From the NCBI RefSeq assembly GCF_002288925.2, contig NW_022098049.1:7455991-7519990 (forward strand): a stretch of 64,000 nt of DNA. Direction: 5' to 3'. Positions 25,115-37,262 of the stretch are shown in pieces. Numbering within the stretch: the stretch's first letter is position 1; every line of letters begins with the position of its first letter. The stretch comes from Delphinapterus leucas (taxonomy: Eukaryota; Chordata; Mammalia; Artiodactyla; Monodontidae). The notes below the pieces were generated by a model. The model had not been told where the DNA came from. It worked only from the letters and a program-made list of their open reading frames with translations, and searched no databases. Made by a program: the position numbers and the translations under genes.

Positions 25115-25401
25115 GGGCTTCTCTGGTGGTGCAGTGGTTGAGAATCTGCCTGCCAATGCAGGGGACACGGGTTCGAGCCCTGGTCCGGGAAGATCCCACA
25201 TGCCGCGGAGCAACTGGGCCCGTGAGCCAGGACTACTGAGCCTGTGCGTCTGGAGCCTGTGCTCCGCAACAAGAGAGGCCGCGACAGTGAGAGGCCCGTG
25301 CACCGCAATGAACAGTGGCCCCCGTTTGCCGCAACTAGAGAAAGCCCTCGCACAGAAACGAAGACCCAACACAGCCAAAAATAAATAATAAATAAATAAT
25401 T
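25115..25401 (+). mobile_element. Long CHR-type SINE
   Basis: A forward copy with head ggcttctctggtggtgcag, B-box-like ggttcgagcc, the long body and an (aataaat) tail. The target duplication taaaacatacatttga occurs at 25099-25114 and 25402-25416 (one base ambiguous). It is antisense to ASAP1. Confidence 0.92.
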
Positions 25402-26139
25402 TAAAACATACATTTGATGGAGAAAGAGTGCACTGTTTTACTTTGAGATGGTGTTGATAAAAATGGGAAGTTCTCCACCAGCAGTGAAAGCAAACTGGAA
25501 GGAGGGGCAAATTCCTAACAATTAAAAGGCTGAAGAAAGACGCAAAAAGTCGATTTGCCTATAGTTAAATTCTTCCAAACATTACAAGAAAACTCAGTGC
25601 AATGAAGAATTATTTTAATCTATGGTATGATCCATTTTTGTAAACAAAACAAATCATATATGTAAATCCAGTAATCTTCTGAGATCATGTTTTTTTCTCC
25701 CCCCCTCTTTTTCATTAACTCCATTTTCTAAATATTTTCTAAAAAAAGATCATATGTTACTCGGGCAGGACAAAATTTAAAAATCGACACTTAGCCTGGG
25801 AGAACAGGCTGAGTAGAGCCCCTCTCAGATGGTTATTTTAGGGCCAACGTCTAGCGTTGCGTGGGAAGCATGAGCGGGGCTGGGGGATTGCAGGGCAACA
25901 ACACACCTGCCAGTCCTTAGCGATGCCACAAAGGCCAACAGGCTGCCAACCGCACACCGTCCCTCTGGGGGGCCCCTGGCCCCCACCCATGCTTGATTCT
26001 CCCACCTACTGGCCAGCCGGGACTCAAAGCCACAACCTCCCACTGGGGGCACCCGCTTCTCTGTTCCCTTCCTCCCTCTCTTTGAGCTGGTTCTGGTTCA
26101 GTGGAAGTGCGTGGGCTTAGGAGTCATAAAGCATACCGT

Positions 26140-26290
26140 ATTTTGGCTCTAAACCCGACCGTATGTATAACCTCAGGCAGGTCATTGACCTTGTCTGACT
26201 ACGGGCATGCTTATCTCCAAATGTGGACATTTTCTAGCTTCCAGGGGCATCAGATGAGCTATTACAGATAAAGTGTTCTGTTCACTGAAA
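26140..26290 (+). mobile_element. MIR SINE fragment
   Basis: The forward MIR: aacctcaggcaggtcattga, ccttgtctgact, cagatgagctattac. Diverged. Confidence 0.5.
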
Positions 26291-26449
26291 AGGGAAGCAC
26301 AGGTGTCAGTTCTGATGACATATGACTCAACCTGAACGTGGACGCTTTGCCGACGAAAGGGGAAATTACCTCATGACATCCCACTTGTCCCTTAGCCAAT
26401 TTCTCCGTAAATTACTGAAATAATTTGGAAAACAGGCGATGATGCAGTA

Positions 26450-26700
26450 ATAATAATGGCAGCTGGGAGGTATTTACTGAGTATTTACTCTGTGCCGGTC
26501 ACTCACCATGATGCCTACATAATTCACGGAATACCCCTTTTTAAAGGTGTCATTACAGTCTAACAAAAGAAGGTAATTATTATTATTAACCTGTAAGACA
26601 GATAAGGAAAACAGGCCCAGAGAGGTCAAGTGGGTTGTCTAGGGTCATCTAGTCACTGAGTGCAGAGCTGGGATTTGAGTATAAGTCTTCTGATCTCTAG
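26450..26700 (-). mobile_element. MIR SINE
   Basis: The reverse MIR: tactgagtatttactctgtg, cccagagaggtcaagtgg, gcagagctgggatttgag. Nearly complete. Confidence 0.8.
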
Positions 26701-26719
26701 AGCAAAGGTAATTAAAAAA

Positions 26720-26910
26720 CAAGACTGATCTGGGTCCAAATCCTGGCTCTCCCACTGAATAACTGCATAATCTCTGGAGCCCTGTGCCACAGTGTCCTTA
26801 TACAGGAAATGGAGAGAATCACATGGACCTTGGAGAGTTCTTGTGAGCACTGGAAAATGTTTTTAAAATGCCAGGCACAGAGAAGCAGCTCAATACATGC
26901 TGGCCACTGG
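26720..26910 (+). mobile_element. MIR SINE
   Basis: The forward MIR: tgggtccaaatcctggctct, cccactgaataactgc, aatgccaggcacag. It lies head-to-head with the reverse MIR just to its left. Confidence 0.75.
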
Positions 26911-27415
26911 CCAGCGAAATGGGCTTCATCGTTTCTCTCACCTTAGGGACACAGCAGGACTGGTTCACTTTTTAAAGAAGCAGCTTGAAAGAAATATGAC
27001 CATATTTTAATGACATTCGGCGCCAGAAAAAGATAAGCTGCCAATGGATGGGAGGAGTGACCCTCACATTTACACTGACGAGCTGGAACACACCTCCCAG
27101 CTGCAGAAAGCAAGCTCAGGAGTGTCTGACACTGTCACCCACCATCAGGCAGGACACATCCTCCTTAGAACAAACAAGAACCTTCTCCATCCTGAGAGAG
27201 TTGCTACGTACTTCATTTCCTTCTTAAGTCACTCTAAGCAATGACGGGGAAGGAAAACACTATATTCGTCCTGCTTTTAATTTAAAAGAAAGAGAGACCA
27301 GAAAGTCTCCCTGATACCCCTTTATCACATGTTCTGCTTGGCTCAGGAAGAGGTATTACTTGGCCAAAAGCTGAAAGATTCAGAGAGCATTATATTATTT
27401 TCAAAAGAAGTTAGG

Positions 27416-27777
27416 GGGCTTCCTTGGTGGCGCAGTGGTTAAGAATCCACCTGCCGATGCAGGGGACACGAGTTCGAGCCCAGGTCCGGGAAGATCCCAC
27501 ATGCCGCAGAGCAACTAAGCCCGCATGGGCCCCAACTACTGAGCCTGCACTCTAGAGCCCGTGAGCCACAACTACTGAGCCCATGAGCCGCAACTACTGA
27601 AGCCCACGCGCCTAGAGCCAGTGCTCTGCAACAAGAGAAGCCACCGCAATGAGAAGCCCGCGCACCGCAACAAAGAGTAGCCCCTGCTCGCTGCAACTAG
27701 AGAAAGCCCGCGCGCAGCAACGAAGACCCAACGCGGCCAAAAATAAATAAATAAAATAAATTAATTAATTAAGAAAA
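27416..27777 (+). mobile_element. Long CHR-type SINE with internal duplication
   Basis: A forward copy with head ggcttccttggtggcgcag. The body repeats an actactgagcc unit several times (27535-27605), giving about 360 bp. It has an A/T-rich tail with aaataaataaat. The target duplication aaaagaagt(t/c)agg occurs at 27403-27415 and 27778-27790. Confidence 0.92.
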
Positions 27778-28385
27778 AAAAGAAGTCAGGATGCCCTGGA
27801 ACATCAGAGAGTATGGTTTTATAAAACAAACTAAACTATAAAGCAAAATTTTAAAAAAGTAACCTCTTAACAATTCAACCATCAACCCCTTATGAAAAAC
27901 TGATTTCCAAGCTTCAGGCTTAGACTAAGTCAGGCGCTGACTTCCAGCTGTCTAGGTAACAGGGACATTTTCTCCCAGATCCATTCTGTGTATGTCCTGT
28001 GGTATTTAAGAAACTTGAACGCACAAGGGTAGTGTAAGTACTAATTAAGAATCTAAGAACCTTTGTTTTGTTCTGTTGTATTTTTTATTAAAAAAAAAAG
28101 ACAAAATTCATGTAACATAAAATTCACCACTTTAAAGTGTACAGTTCAGTAGTTTTTAGTATATGCGCTGTGTTGTGCAACCACTATCTAATTCCAGGAC
28201 ATTTCCCCCAGACCAAAAAGATATATTGTGCCCGTTAGCAGTGACTCCTAATTTCGCTCTTCTTCTACCCACCAGCAAACAACAATCCGCTTTCTGTCTC
28301 AAAGGACTTGCCTCTTCTGGACATTCACTTCAACGAAATCATACCATATGTAATCAATCTTTTGCTCCGGCTCCTTTCACTTAGA

Positions 28386-28590
28386 AAAACTTTAAAAAAA
28401 AAAAAACTGAAGTATAGCTGATTTACAATATTGTGTTACTTTCACATGTACAGCAAAGTGATTCAGTTATACATATACATATAAAATCTTTTTTCAGATT
28501 CTTTTCCATTATGGGTTATTACAAGACATTGAATATAGTTCCCCGTGTTATACGATAAATCCCTGTTGTTTAGAATAATGTTTTAAGTAC
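28386..28590 (-). mobile_element. L1 3'-end fragment inserted in the older L1
   Basis: An A run is followed by L1 3'UTR wording (gaagtatagctgatttac, cagcaaagtgattcagtt), breaking older L1 sequence that reads on at about 28580 (agaataatgttttaag). A short possible duplication (ttagaa) flanks it. Boundaries are approximate. Confidence 0.65.
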
Positions 28591-28631
28591 TAATCCACGT
28601 TGTAGCGTGTATCAATGCTTCATTCCCTTTT

Positions 28632-29750
28632 TTAAAAAAATATCTTTATTGGAGTATAATTGCTTTTCAACGTTGTGTTAGTTTCTGCTGTACAACAAAG
28701 TGAATCAGCTGTATGTATACATATGCCCCCATATCCCCTCCCTCTTGAGCCTCCCTCCTACCCTCCCTAACCCATCCCTCTAGGTCGTCACAAAGCATTG
28801 GGCTGATCTCCCTGTGCTATGCAGCCGCTTCCCACTAGCCATCCATTTTACATTTGGTAGTGTGTATGTGTCCATGCCACTCTCTCACTTAGTGCCAGCT
28901 TCCCCTTGCCCCGCTGTGTCCTCAAGTCCGTTCTCTACGTCTGTGTCTTTACTCCTGCGCTGCCACTAGGTTCATCAGTACCTTTTTTTTAGATTTCATG
29001 TATGTGCATTAGCACACCGTTATTTATTTTTCTCTTTCTGACTTACTTCACTCTCTATGATAGACTCTAGGTCCATCCACCTCATTACAAATAACTCAGT
29101 TTCGTTACTTTTTATGGCTCAGTAATATTCCACTGTATATATGTGCCACGTCTTCTTTATCCTTTCATCTGTCGACGGACATTTAGTTGCTTTAGTTGCT
29201 TCCTTGTCCTGGCTATTGTAAATAGAGGCGCAATGAACATTGTGGTACAAGACTCTTTTTGAGTTATGGTTTTCTCAGGGTATATGCCCAGTAGTGGGAT
29301 TGCTGGGTCATATGGTAGTTCTATTTTTAGTTTTTTAAGGAACCTCCATACTGCTCACCATAGTGGCTGTATCAATTTACATTCCCACCAACAACGCAGG
29401 AGGGTTCCCTTTTCTCCACACCCTCTCCAGCACTTACTGTTTGTAGATGTTTTGATGATGGCCATTCTGACCTGTGTGAGGTGATACTTAATTGTGGTTT
29501 TGATTTGCATTTCTCTAATGATTAGTGATGTTGAGCGTCTTTTCATGTGTTTGTTGGCCATCTGTATGTCTACTTCAGAGAAAAGTCTATTTAGGTCTTC
29601 CACCCATTTTTGGATTGGGTTGTTTGTTGTTTTGATATTGAGCTGCATGAGCTGCTTGTATATTATGGAGATTAAACCTTCGTCACTTGCTTCATTTGCA
29701 AATATTTTCTCCCATTCTGAGGGTTGTCTTTTCGTCTTGTTTATGGTTTC
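28632..29750 (-). mobile_element. Young 5'-truncated LINE-1 nested in an older L1
   Basis: The 1,119-bp insertion has a perfect 16-bp target duplication, tgcttcattccctttt, at 28616-28631 and 29751-29766. The gene-sense 3' end is at the left: an A-rich tail, then the cetartiodactyl L1 3'UTR (cagcaaagtgaatcag-like wording). The right side holds the ORF2 C-terminus, read on the minus strand as [10 protein letters not shown] and I-R-E-M-Q-I-K-T-T. The open frame at 29355-29861 runs from this element into the older L1. Confidence 0.92.
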
Positions 29751-31599
29751 TGCTTCATTCCCTTTTATGGCTACACAATATTTTGTTTCTCCATTCATCA
29801 GTTGATGGATATTTGGGTGTTTCCACATTTTGGCTATTGGAGATAATGCTGCTATAAGCATTCACAAACACATTTTTACTAAACACTTGTTTTCAATTAT
29901 CTTGGGTATACACCTAGGAGTGGAACTGCTAGGACACATAACTCTACATTTAAACTTTTTGAGGAACTGACAGACTGTTTTCCAAAGTAGTTGCCCCCCA
30001 TTTACATTTCTATAGCAATGTACTGAGGGTTCCAATTTCTCCACTTTTCCATCAAGACTTATTTTCTGTTATGTTACTGTTTTGTTTTTTCATGATAACA
30101 GCTTCATTATATTGTTGGCTGTTTTTTCTTTTCTTCTCTTGGAACAGCTACCTGGGTGTTCCAGTAACCCTGCAACCCCCTCCTGGTGTCTCAGCTAAGA
30201 GTGCCTGTCTCAGTTCTGCCTGGAAACACAGCACGTACTGGCTGCCGCTGCTGAGATCCCCTCGGGTACAGCTGACTCTCCTGGTGGCTCAGTGAGGCTG
30301 TCCTCCTACATCTGACATGGACGTCCACCTCTGGAACGTGCTGCCCTGTAGCCCATCTCAGGAGTAAGCACTCCCTGACTCACTCCATCGTGCCACTGGC
30401 CTCGCCACTCCGCCACTGCTGTTTTTAATTACGGTCTTCCTAGTGGGTGTGATGCGGCACTACACTTTGGTTTTGATTTGCACTTCCCTAACGACTAATG
30501 ATGCGGAGCATTTAATCATGAGCTTTCTGGCCATTTGTATATCTTTTTGGGAGAAATGGCTATTTGAATTCTTTGCCCGTTTTTAAATTGAGTTGTTTAT
30601 CTCTTTGTTGTTGAGCTGTAAGGGTTCTTTATATATTCTGGACACTACACCCTTATCAGATAAATGATTTGCAAATATTTTCTCCCCTTCTGTGGTTGTC
30701 CTCTCACTTGCTTACCAGTGTCCTTTCACTCACAGAAGCTTTTACCTTCGAAGTCCATTTTCTTTTTTTCCTTGGTTTCTTCTATTTTGTCTGTTTTGAC
30801 ACATATTTATTGAGCATCTTTTAAGTGAATGACTGTGACCTTGGGCAGGTTACTGATCTTTTCTGAGCTACAATTTCCTGGTTGCTCTTATAAACGCTAG
30901 CTGTTATTATCTGCAAGATGAAGGATGGTGAAGTAATGTTTGTAAGTGCTCTCGAGTCTGGAGACCATAATGATACTCACCAAGTGGTAAAAGGAGTGGG
31001 TGAGCAGTAGAATAATGTGTTTGTTTTGAAAGCAGCATGTTACTGACAATGTTCACGTCTGAAAGTGAGGAGTAACTGGTGGGGTGAGCTGAAACGGGTG
31101 ACAAAAGCTCTTCTTTCCTGCGCCCTCTTATTTTTCCGCTGTAGCAGCTGTATCCCCGCTGAGGTACTATGAGTACACGAGAGATTACTGGAGCAAATTC
31201 ATTCTTGAGCTCCACCTGACTACTATGTATTGAAAATCATTTTGGGAACTGGAATAAGTTCTCAGAATATGAAATTTCTCTTTTTAAATCTAAGTAGAGG
31301 ATGCTTTACAGGTCCACTACACATCTATAAAGAGTTTGGAGAGACTGACTGAAGTAGGAAAGAATAAGAGTAGTCCTCAGAAGAAAGGTACACTGGTTTC
31401 TCGCTGTGATGGCATCCTTGCGGCTCAACCTGGGGCAGCTGGGGTTGAATTACATTATAACCCAGTTCTACTACTGGATGTCTTTGAATCTCTCTCCCTG
31501 CAAGGAAGTTCTCAGCGTGTAGGGTTTCCTTCTGCTGATCTTTCTCTGCCCTAGGGTAGATGCTTCTACCAGATTCCAGTGCCCAAATGCCAGCCATCC

Positions 31600-31850
31600 T
31601 CCAAGTCCAATTCCAAGTGCCACAACCTCCTTTAAGGAGCCCTCTGTAGTCTCCGTCGCCAGGAGTCTCTCCTTCTCTTGATGCCCTGTGTTACCAGTCA
31701 CTTTCCAGCCCCATTATGATTATTGATGGACCTGACTTACTTCCTATACCAGACAGTTAACTCCCATAGGCAGAAGCCTTGTTTCACCTCTGAACCCCAG
31801 AACCTAGAAAAGTACCTGGCCTCTGTTAAGAGAGTAATAAATATTTGTGG
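31600..31850 (+). mobile_element. L2 LINE 3' fragment
   Basis: The phrases cccataggcagaagccttg, aacctagaaaagtacctggc and gtaataaatatttgtgg match the end of L2. Confidence 0.6.
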
Positions 31851-32459
31851 AAAGGGAAAAAGCCAAGAATCAAGGGAGGATGCTCTTCTTTTCACCTTTA
31901 CCAACAAAGGTTAATATATCTCTAGTTTACAAAACATCTTTTTTGGAAAACTCATGTTTGTGTAGGTTAAATCCTCCTCAGAGATTTTGAAATCAAAAGA
32001 GATTTCTAAGATCAGGTGAAATCAGACTTGCTGCTCTAGTGTTGTAGTAATTGAGAAGACAAAGAGATTCACTTATTTCTGTAAAAGTTTCAAAATATTC
32101 TAGGAAAACTGAAGCTGATGAAAGATGAAAATTCCACCCTAAACTAAAATCAGGGACCACCACCACACATTTCAAAGTGTCACAAGCACCTGCTATACTA
32201 CGAAGGCAAAGGTTAGTCCAGGTCGTCAGTATGAGGCTTCCACAGGCAAAATTATAAATGTGCAAATATTTCTACTTCACTATAATTACTTTTATACATA
32301 TCTGAAAGTTCTATACAAGGCGGAATTTACTTTGAAAAGAGGAAAAAAGTAAAATCAAAGTTATGTAAATAACAAGTTGATCATTAAAAGTTTGATCTTC
32401 CTGAAGAGAAACAATCCTGTATAATAAAATATGTGAATGAATGATTTTTAGTGCCACTT

Positions 32460-32720
32460 AGAACCATCCCAGCAGCAGACAGGCACAGTGCAGCAGGCAC
32501 TGGGTGAGGCAGTCCCTATGCATTATCTCACTTAATTCTCACATCTTTGCAAAACCCAAGGAGGGTCTCCTATGAACCTTAACCCCACCTGACAGATGAG
32601 GATACTGAGGTTTAGAGATGCACCTGACAAAGGTCACATGGTTACCCGGCCTCAGAGCCAGGATTTGAACTCGTCTATCTGCCTGACTCAAGCCTGGTGC
32701 TTTTCCCATCACATTAATGC
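32460..32720 (-). mobile_element. MIR SINE
   Basis: The reverse MIR: cattatctcacttaattctc, acagatgaggatactgaggt, gagccaggatttgaactc. Confidence 0.85.
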
Positions 32721-33643
32721 TAGCCCCCTTGAATGTTGCCATTCACCATGAAGATCCTCCTAGATACAACATTATCAAAAAGAATTAAGAGAGATGACCA
32801 AAGGAAATGATAAATTTTAACTTTTTGGAGAGTAAGCATTTTACCTAGTGCTAATGACCTTTACAGTATTCTACTTATAAATAACTATGAGGGCTGTCTG
32901 GACCACTTTGGAAAGTCCTTGCACTCTATTCTCTGTAACGTCCACTGACTCAATACAGACTTGAATGGTAACCGGCACATTTTCAGACAAAAATTCTACA
33001 ATAAAACCAATGAAAGCTAATCCAGTAAGTGAGCAAGAAGTAAACTAAGCAAATGTGGTGACACAGAATGTCAAACATAATGAAAAGGTAGCCCTGCAAC
33101 ATAAGCAAAAATGGTGCCGGTGTAGAACAATGGATGTCTCTCAAAATATACCAGCAACTACACAGGAATCCAAGTATAAATACCAAGTATTGCTAATGTC
33201 CAAAGTATTTAACTTCACTTAACTTGGATGACGAAAAAAACAAAACAAAAACAATCCCAAGTAAGAATATGTGGTACAAATGACCCAGTAATAGGTAAAA
33301 TGCCAAGTAAGCGGGGGAGGGAGTTCCTAGAAAGGCCTCTTCAGTGACAAAATGACAGTCGAGCGCATTTGTGACAACAGCTCCACAGGCTGTCAAGGCC
33401 GAAGTTAGCATTTGTAAGACAGTATTTAGAGAAGCTGAACAGTTACACTAATTTGAGTTAATGATTTATAGAAAATGCTGAAGATGGAAGACAAAACCAC
33501 TTCTTATCGTTTGGCTGTGGAAGGTCATTATACAGCTATATACAGGGACCAAATGAAGACCAGAAAGGAAAGAATTAAGAAAGCCAACGAAGTGAAGGGG
33601 ACCTTACTTGGGCTAATAATCATGACTGCAATAGTCCACTTAC

Positions 33644-33729
33644 TTGCACTGTGCGTGATAATACTTTATCAGATTCTGCAGCAGATCCACACCCTTTTTG
33701 GTCTTGATTTCGTTCACTTTAATGAGATA
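33644..33729 (-). CDS. ASAP1: ASAP1 coding exon: BAR domain helix
   Basis: This internal exon is 86 nt, phase 0 in and phase 2 out. The gene-sense acceptor is tttccgcag before TATCTCATT and the donor is gtaagtgg after GTGCAA. It reads [20 protein letters not shown] then IKYYHAQC, with the trailing AA starting the asparagine finished by the next exon. The run of lysines on an amphipathic helix suits the membrane-facing surface of a BAR dimer, and K-T-K-K-G is the most basic part. The exon and its downstream partner (22595-22670) total 162 nt, so only the pair could be skipped in frame. A 267-nt open frame on the opposite strand over this exon is a chance shadow. Confidence 0.96.
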
Positions 33730-35133
33730 CTGCGGAAATAAAACAGAGTGGTGCGTTGATCAGATTACCAGTCGTTAATCAGTGTGAGTTACTGAGGCTC
33801 AGCTGCCGCCAGACAGTGTGAGCTCAATTTAGGGAATGCTAATTTGACACAGTCACAAGTGCACCAAGCAAACGGATCAGCGTGTTAGCATTTTATAGAT
33901 GCTTAAGATTAGTTTACTAGACAAGCAGAAATCAAGCACAGCAAAACATTCTGGAATAATTGATTATCTCCCCCCAGTGTGCAGTGGATCTCAAACTCAT
34001 AGTTCACGTGGTCAAAACCTGAAAGATGGATTGAAAGACAGATGGCATTCTCTTTAAGGGGTATGCTTGTAAGATACTAAAACTTCCAGACCACGGAGGT
34101 GAATTGGAAAGTACTTTTGCTACTAAAAAGTGAAAGAAAAAAAAAAAGCATTATTAGTTTATGCACTAAACACTACTGGCTCTGATTTTCACAACTGGCC
34201 AAGATTTTCTGTTGATATTGTTTGTTTCTTTTTTTTTTTTTTCGGTACGCGGGCCTCTCACTGTTGTGGCCTCTCCCGTTGCAGAGCAAAGGCTCCGGAC
34301 ACGCAGGCTCAGAGGCCATGGCTCACGGGTCCAGCCGCTCCACGGCATGTGGGATCTTCCCGCCCGGGCCACGAACCCGTGTCCCCTGCCATTGGCAGGT
34401 GGACTCTCAACCACTGTGCCACCAGGGAAGCCCTGATATTGTTTGTTTCTTGTTTTACTGCATGGAAGTGTTCACAAACAGACAAGTTCAAGGAGCCAAA
34501 GGGTAATAATGGGGGGGGGGGGAATAAAGGAAAAAAAATTAGGGAAGAAAATCTTGAAACTGAGAAAATTCTAGCCCCTTTAATATCTTCTGAAAACTGC
34601 AAAAGGAATTCCATTACTCAGCATCAGAATGGGTTGGTCTCTAGGTCAGGGAATGCCAATGGGAACCCCGTTTGAGAGCCACTGCTCTAAGGCAACATGC
34701 TTTATGTTGCATTTATTTTTTTCATGAGCTCAGACTTTAATCACTACTTCAAGTTTTCATTCAAACTTGGACACATGGTTAAAAAAAAAAGCAACATGCT
34801 GTACATCTGTACCAGTAAAGCTTAATATTCACCAGTGTTACCCCTCACCAAAATTGTTTTTCCACACTCACTCACAAGCAATAGTACAGTTCTCACCAAA
34901 GAATCCTGTTTTGGCTTAAAGAGCCCCATAGGACCCAGGCTCAAAATATGAGACAACAGTGAAACGGCGGATCCCAAAAGGCTTGGAGAAAAGTGGAGAT
35001 TAGAGTCCTTGAGAAACAGTCCCCTCCTCTAATCATCAAACACAGCCTGCATTTAAGCATAAAGACTGCTGACTAGCAGGAAGGATGACAGTTAATTAAA
35101 TTCTAGGCAAAGGGCTGAAAAGTCTGCTCTTAC
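33730..35133 (-). other. ASAP1: ASAP1 intron (1,404 nt) with CHR SINE
   Basis: The intron starts gtaagagc and ends ccgcag in gene sense. It contains a CHR SINE (34231-34433), a run of G at about 34511-34522 and a hAT-like inverted-repeat end near 34600-34685. Otherwise it is unique DNA. Confidence 0.9.
34231..34433 (-). mobile_element. CHR-type SINE
   Basis: A reverse copy with a T run, body and head accagggaagcc. The 18-bp target duplication tgatattgtttgtttctt occurs at 34213-34230 and 34434-34451, with no mismatch, so it is relatively young. Confidence 0.94.
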
Positions 35134-35263
35134 TTCGCACATTTGGAGCTGAAAGAGGCGCCTCTCCTTCTCCATTTCTTCTGCGATCTCAGCTCCGGTG
35201 ATCTCCGTGCGGATCATCCCGTGCTGTTTGGCATGCTCCCTTTTCTCCTTCTCAATTTTTGTA
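35134..35263 (-). CDS. ASAP1: ASAP1 coding exon: BAR domain, coiled-coil segment
   Basis: This internal exon is 130 nt, the longest here, phase 2 in and phase 0 out. The gene-sense acceptor is cattacag before TACAAAAATTG and the donor is gtaagagc after TGTGCGAA. Its first T closes a phenylalanine codon. It reads TKIEKEKREHAKQHGMIRTE, then ITGAEIAEEMEKERRLFQLQ, then MCE. The strongly charged E-K-E-K-R-E and E-E-M-E-K-E-R-R stretches are typical of BAR coiled-coil arms. Together with the 50-nt exon before it, it makes 180 nt, so the pair is frame-neutral while either exon alone is not. No stop or frame break is present. Confidence 0.97.
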
Positions 35264-36689
35264 CTGTAATGAAAGCAGGTGCCATCATTAAAAACAAAAA
35301 CACCACACTCATGTCCTTCCTTTAATGGGAGCCACTTGATTATTTCTTAATTACCAGAGTTAGGAGGCAGGAACTCTTAAATGGATAGCATCGATCAAAA
35401 GTGAAAATCTAAGTTCAAAGAGGATCAACACATTGCATGGATCTTCACCAAGGAGACTTCCTACATTTTAACTCTGATCTCCCACATGAATGGATTCATA
35501 TAAATTCTCTTATATTTTGGTTGGCATCAAGTAATTTTGACAGTTTACTTTTTCTAGAGTAAGGCACCTTACGATGAAAAAGAATCAGAAGGTTGGAGGC
35601 CTGAGGCATATCTTGATTATCAAAAGATTGAGATTTAAGAGTTAATTCAAGACAAAGTAGATAATGGGTCTTTGTAGACATGCATGTAAATTAGTCAAAA
35701 GCAATTTCCAATATTTCTCTAAACTTAGGCTGTTTTCATACCGCAGTAACGTTTTAATCATTCAACCACCTGGCACTGGATTGTACAAAATAAGGATTTA
35801 GAAGAAATCCTAATCTATAATTTGGAATGCTATGAAAATGTTCTTCAGCTGGGAAGCAACCAGGGCAATAAGAGGGAGGGACCACATTAAACCTATGGTA
35901 CCCGAGGCTAATGCTTGGCTATGACATTTGATACTTTGGTATTAACACCAGGGGTCACAGCCCTTTTTCTGAAAATCCATTTAATTTGAAAGCAGACTTC
36001 TAATTTCAGAAAGAGCCTATAATTTCTAGTTGTGAAAGCAAAGACTGATTTAGCCTTCAAGTCTTCTTTTAAATTGTGGGGTAGGATATCAAACCCCAAA
36101 GAAAGCCAATATCCTTGTCTACATACAAACACAGTGGAAAATCAAGCCATCGACCCAATGGAAAACCTACAGACCTGGCTGGGATGCACTGTAATACCCT
36201 CGTGTCATACCTAAGCAACTCTTTTCATCACACCACCTTGGAGGTTAAATGGGTGTGAAGGCAGGGATTTTACCAGAAGGAGAATAAACCTCAGCTCTCT
36301 CTCCACTGGTGTGGGTGGGAAGAAAGCAGGAAGCTACAGACTCTTGAGAAGAAACATGACGGGCGGGCATAACTTAGTCCTGAATTTGTTTTTCTTTGGC
36401 TTGTGTTTTCATTCTGCTGTTATTGCTGCCTACGGAAATGCTTTTATTCTCTCATGTTTGTACTTATCCAAGTTTATAGCTAAGACTTCTATTAAATGTT
36501 TATAAATACATTTCTCCTCCCACCCCACTCCACAGCCTGGTTACAAATGCCTCAGAGCAATAATCACAAAGGGATGTGGTAGGACCGGTACTGCATAAGG
36601 ATGAGTCAGGCCCACGACAAGACCTCACGTGCGGCCTCCCTGTCATCCCGCATGATAACCCCAGCACGCAGGCCTCTGACTGCCGTCAC

Positions 36690-36910
36690 GCCACACGGCT
36701 CCGGCTCTGGGGTTACACAGACCGGAGGGGACACCAGCCCGACATTTATTAGCCTTAGAACCTTCTGCAGGCCCCTCAGCCTTTCTAAGCTTCAGTTTCC
36801 TAAGCCATAAACAGACAGTGCAAGGTGCACACAGAGAGGGTTGCTGTGAGGAGGTCATGCATGTAAAGCACTTTGCACAGGCCCTGGTGGGCAGACAGAT
36901 GTCACACACA
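36690..36910 (+). mobile_element. MIR SINE
   Basis: The forward MIR: cagcctttctaagcttcagt, ttcctaagccataaac, ggttgctgtgaggaggtcat, taaagcactttgcac. Confidence 0.65.
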
Positions 36911-37262
36911 CTGGGTATTATTTGTACTGCCCAGTTGCCGTGCTATCCTGAAATGTGTAAATGGTCTCCAGTTATGTGCTATCTATAACGAAAGAAAAGT
37001 TGCAACAGTCACAGACCTACAACTTGACAGTTCGTATCAGCCATGGATGCCCAAATACCCGACAGTGAAAGTACATCTCACTCCAGACACAACTAGCACG
37101 GGAGGTGTCAGCACTTCTAATCAGGTCAGAACACCCACCCTCTCAGCCCTTACGAGGATGGACTCAACACTGTTTTGTCTCAAAGCTATTAGTTCAGGGC
37201 TCTGTCCTTGTAGTTATTCTTTTTCTTAGAATACTCACAACAAATAAACCAAGCAACCAACC

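Larger units (their letters stand above)
28080..30740 (-). mobile_element. Older L1M-type LINE-1, interrupted by younger L1 insertions
   Basis: A diverged L1 3'UTR starts near 28085 (wording such as cataaaattcaccac and gtgtacagttcagtag). ORF2-like DNA resumes at 29751 and continues through 30740 (ttgatttgcacttccc, caaatattttctcccc). The element is split by an L1 tail at about 28386-28590 and by the young L1 at 28632-29750. The piece 30080-30420 is less clearly L1. Coordinates of the outer ends are approximate. Confidence 0.75.
22671..33643 (-). other. ASAP1: ASAP1 intron (10,973 nt), mobile-element rich
   Basis: This is the largest complete intron in the window, starting gtaagtgg and ending ttgtag in gene sense. 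It contains MIRs (23190-23390, 24500-24690, 26140-26290, 26450-26700, 26720-26910, 32460-32720), L2s (23960-24260, 31600-31850), a MER5-like hAT (24842-25060), two long CHR SINEs (25115-25401, 27416-27777) and a nested L1 stack (28080-30740). The parts 30900-31600 and 32720-33640 show no recognised feature. Confidence 0.9.

Noticed and set aside
25115..25200. Possible tRNA gene (B-box-like ggttcgagcc)
   Set aside because: It is the tRNA-derived head of a SINE and lacks a full cloverleaf. The same holds for all other CHR heads.
33475..33741. 88-codon plus-strand open frame with a hydrophobic stretch
   Set aside because: It lies antisense over the ASAP1 exon at 33644-33729. The frame has no known family, and the opposite strand explains the constraint.
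34130..34675. 181-codon plus-strand open frame
   Set aside because: The centre is a reverse CHR SINE. The rest is low-complexity, including a glycine run from a G tract.
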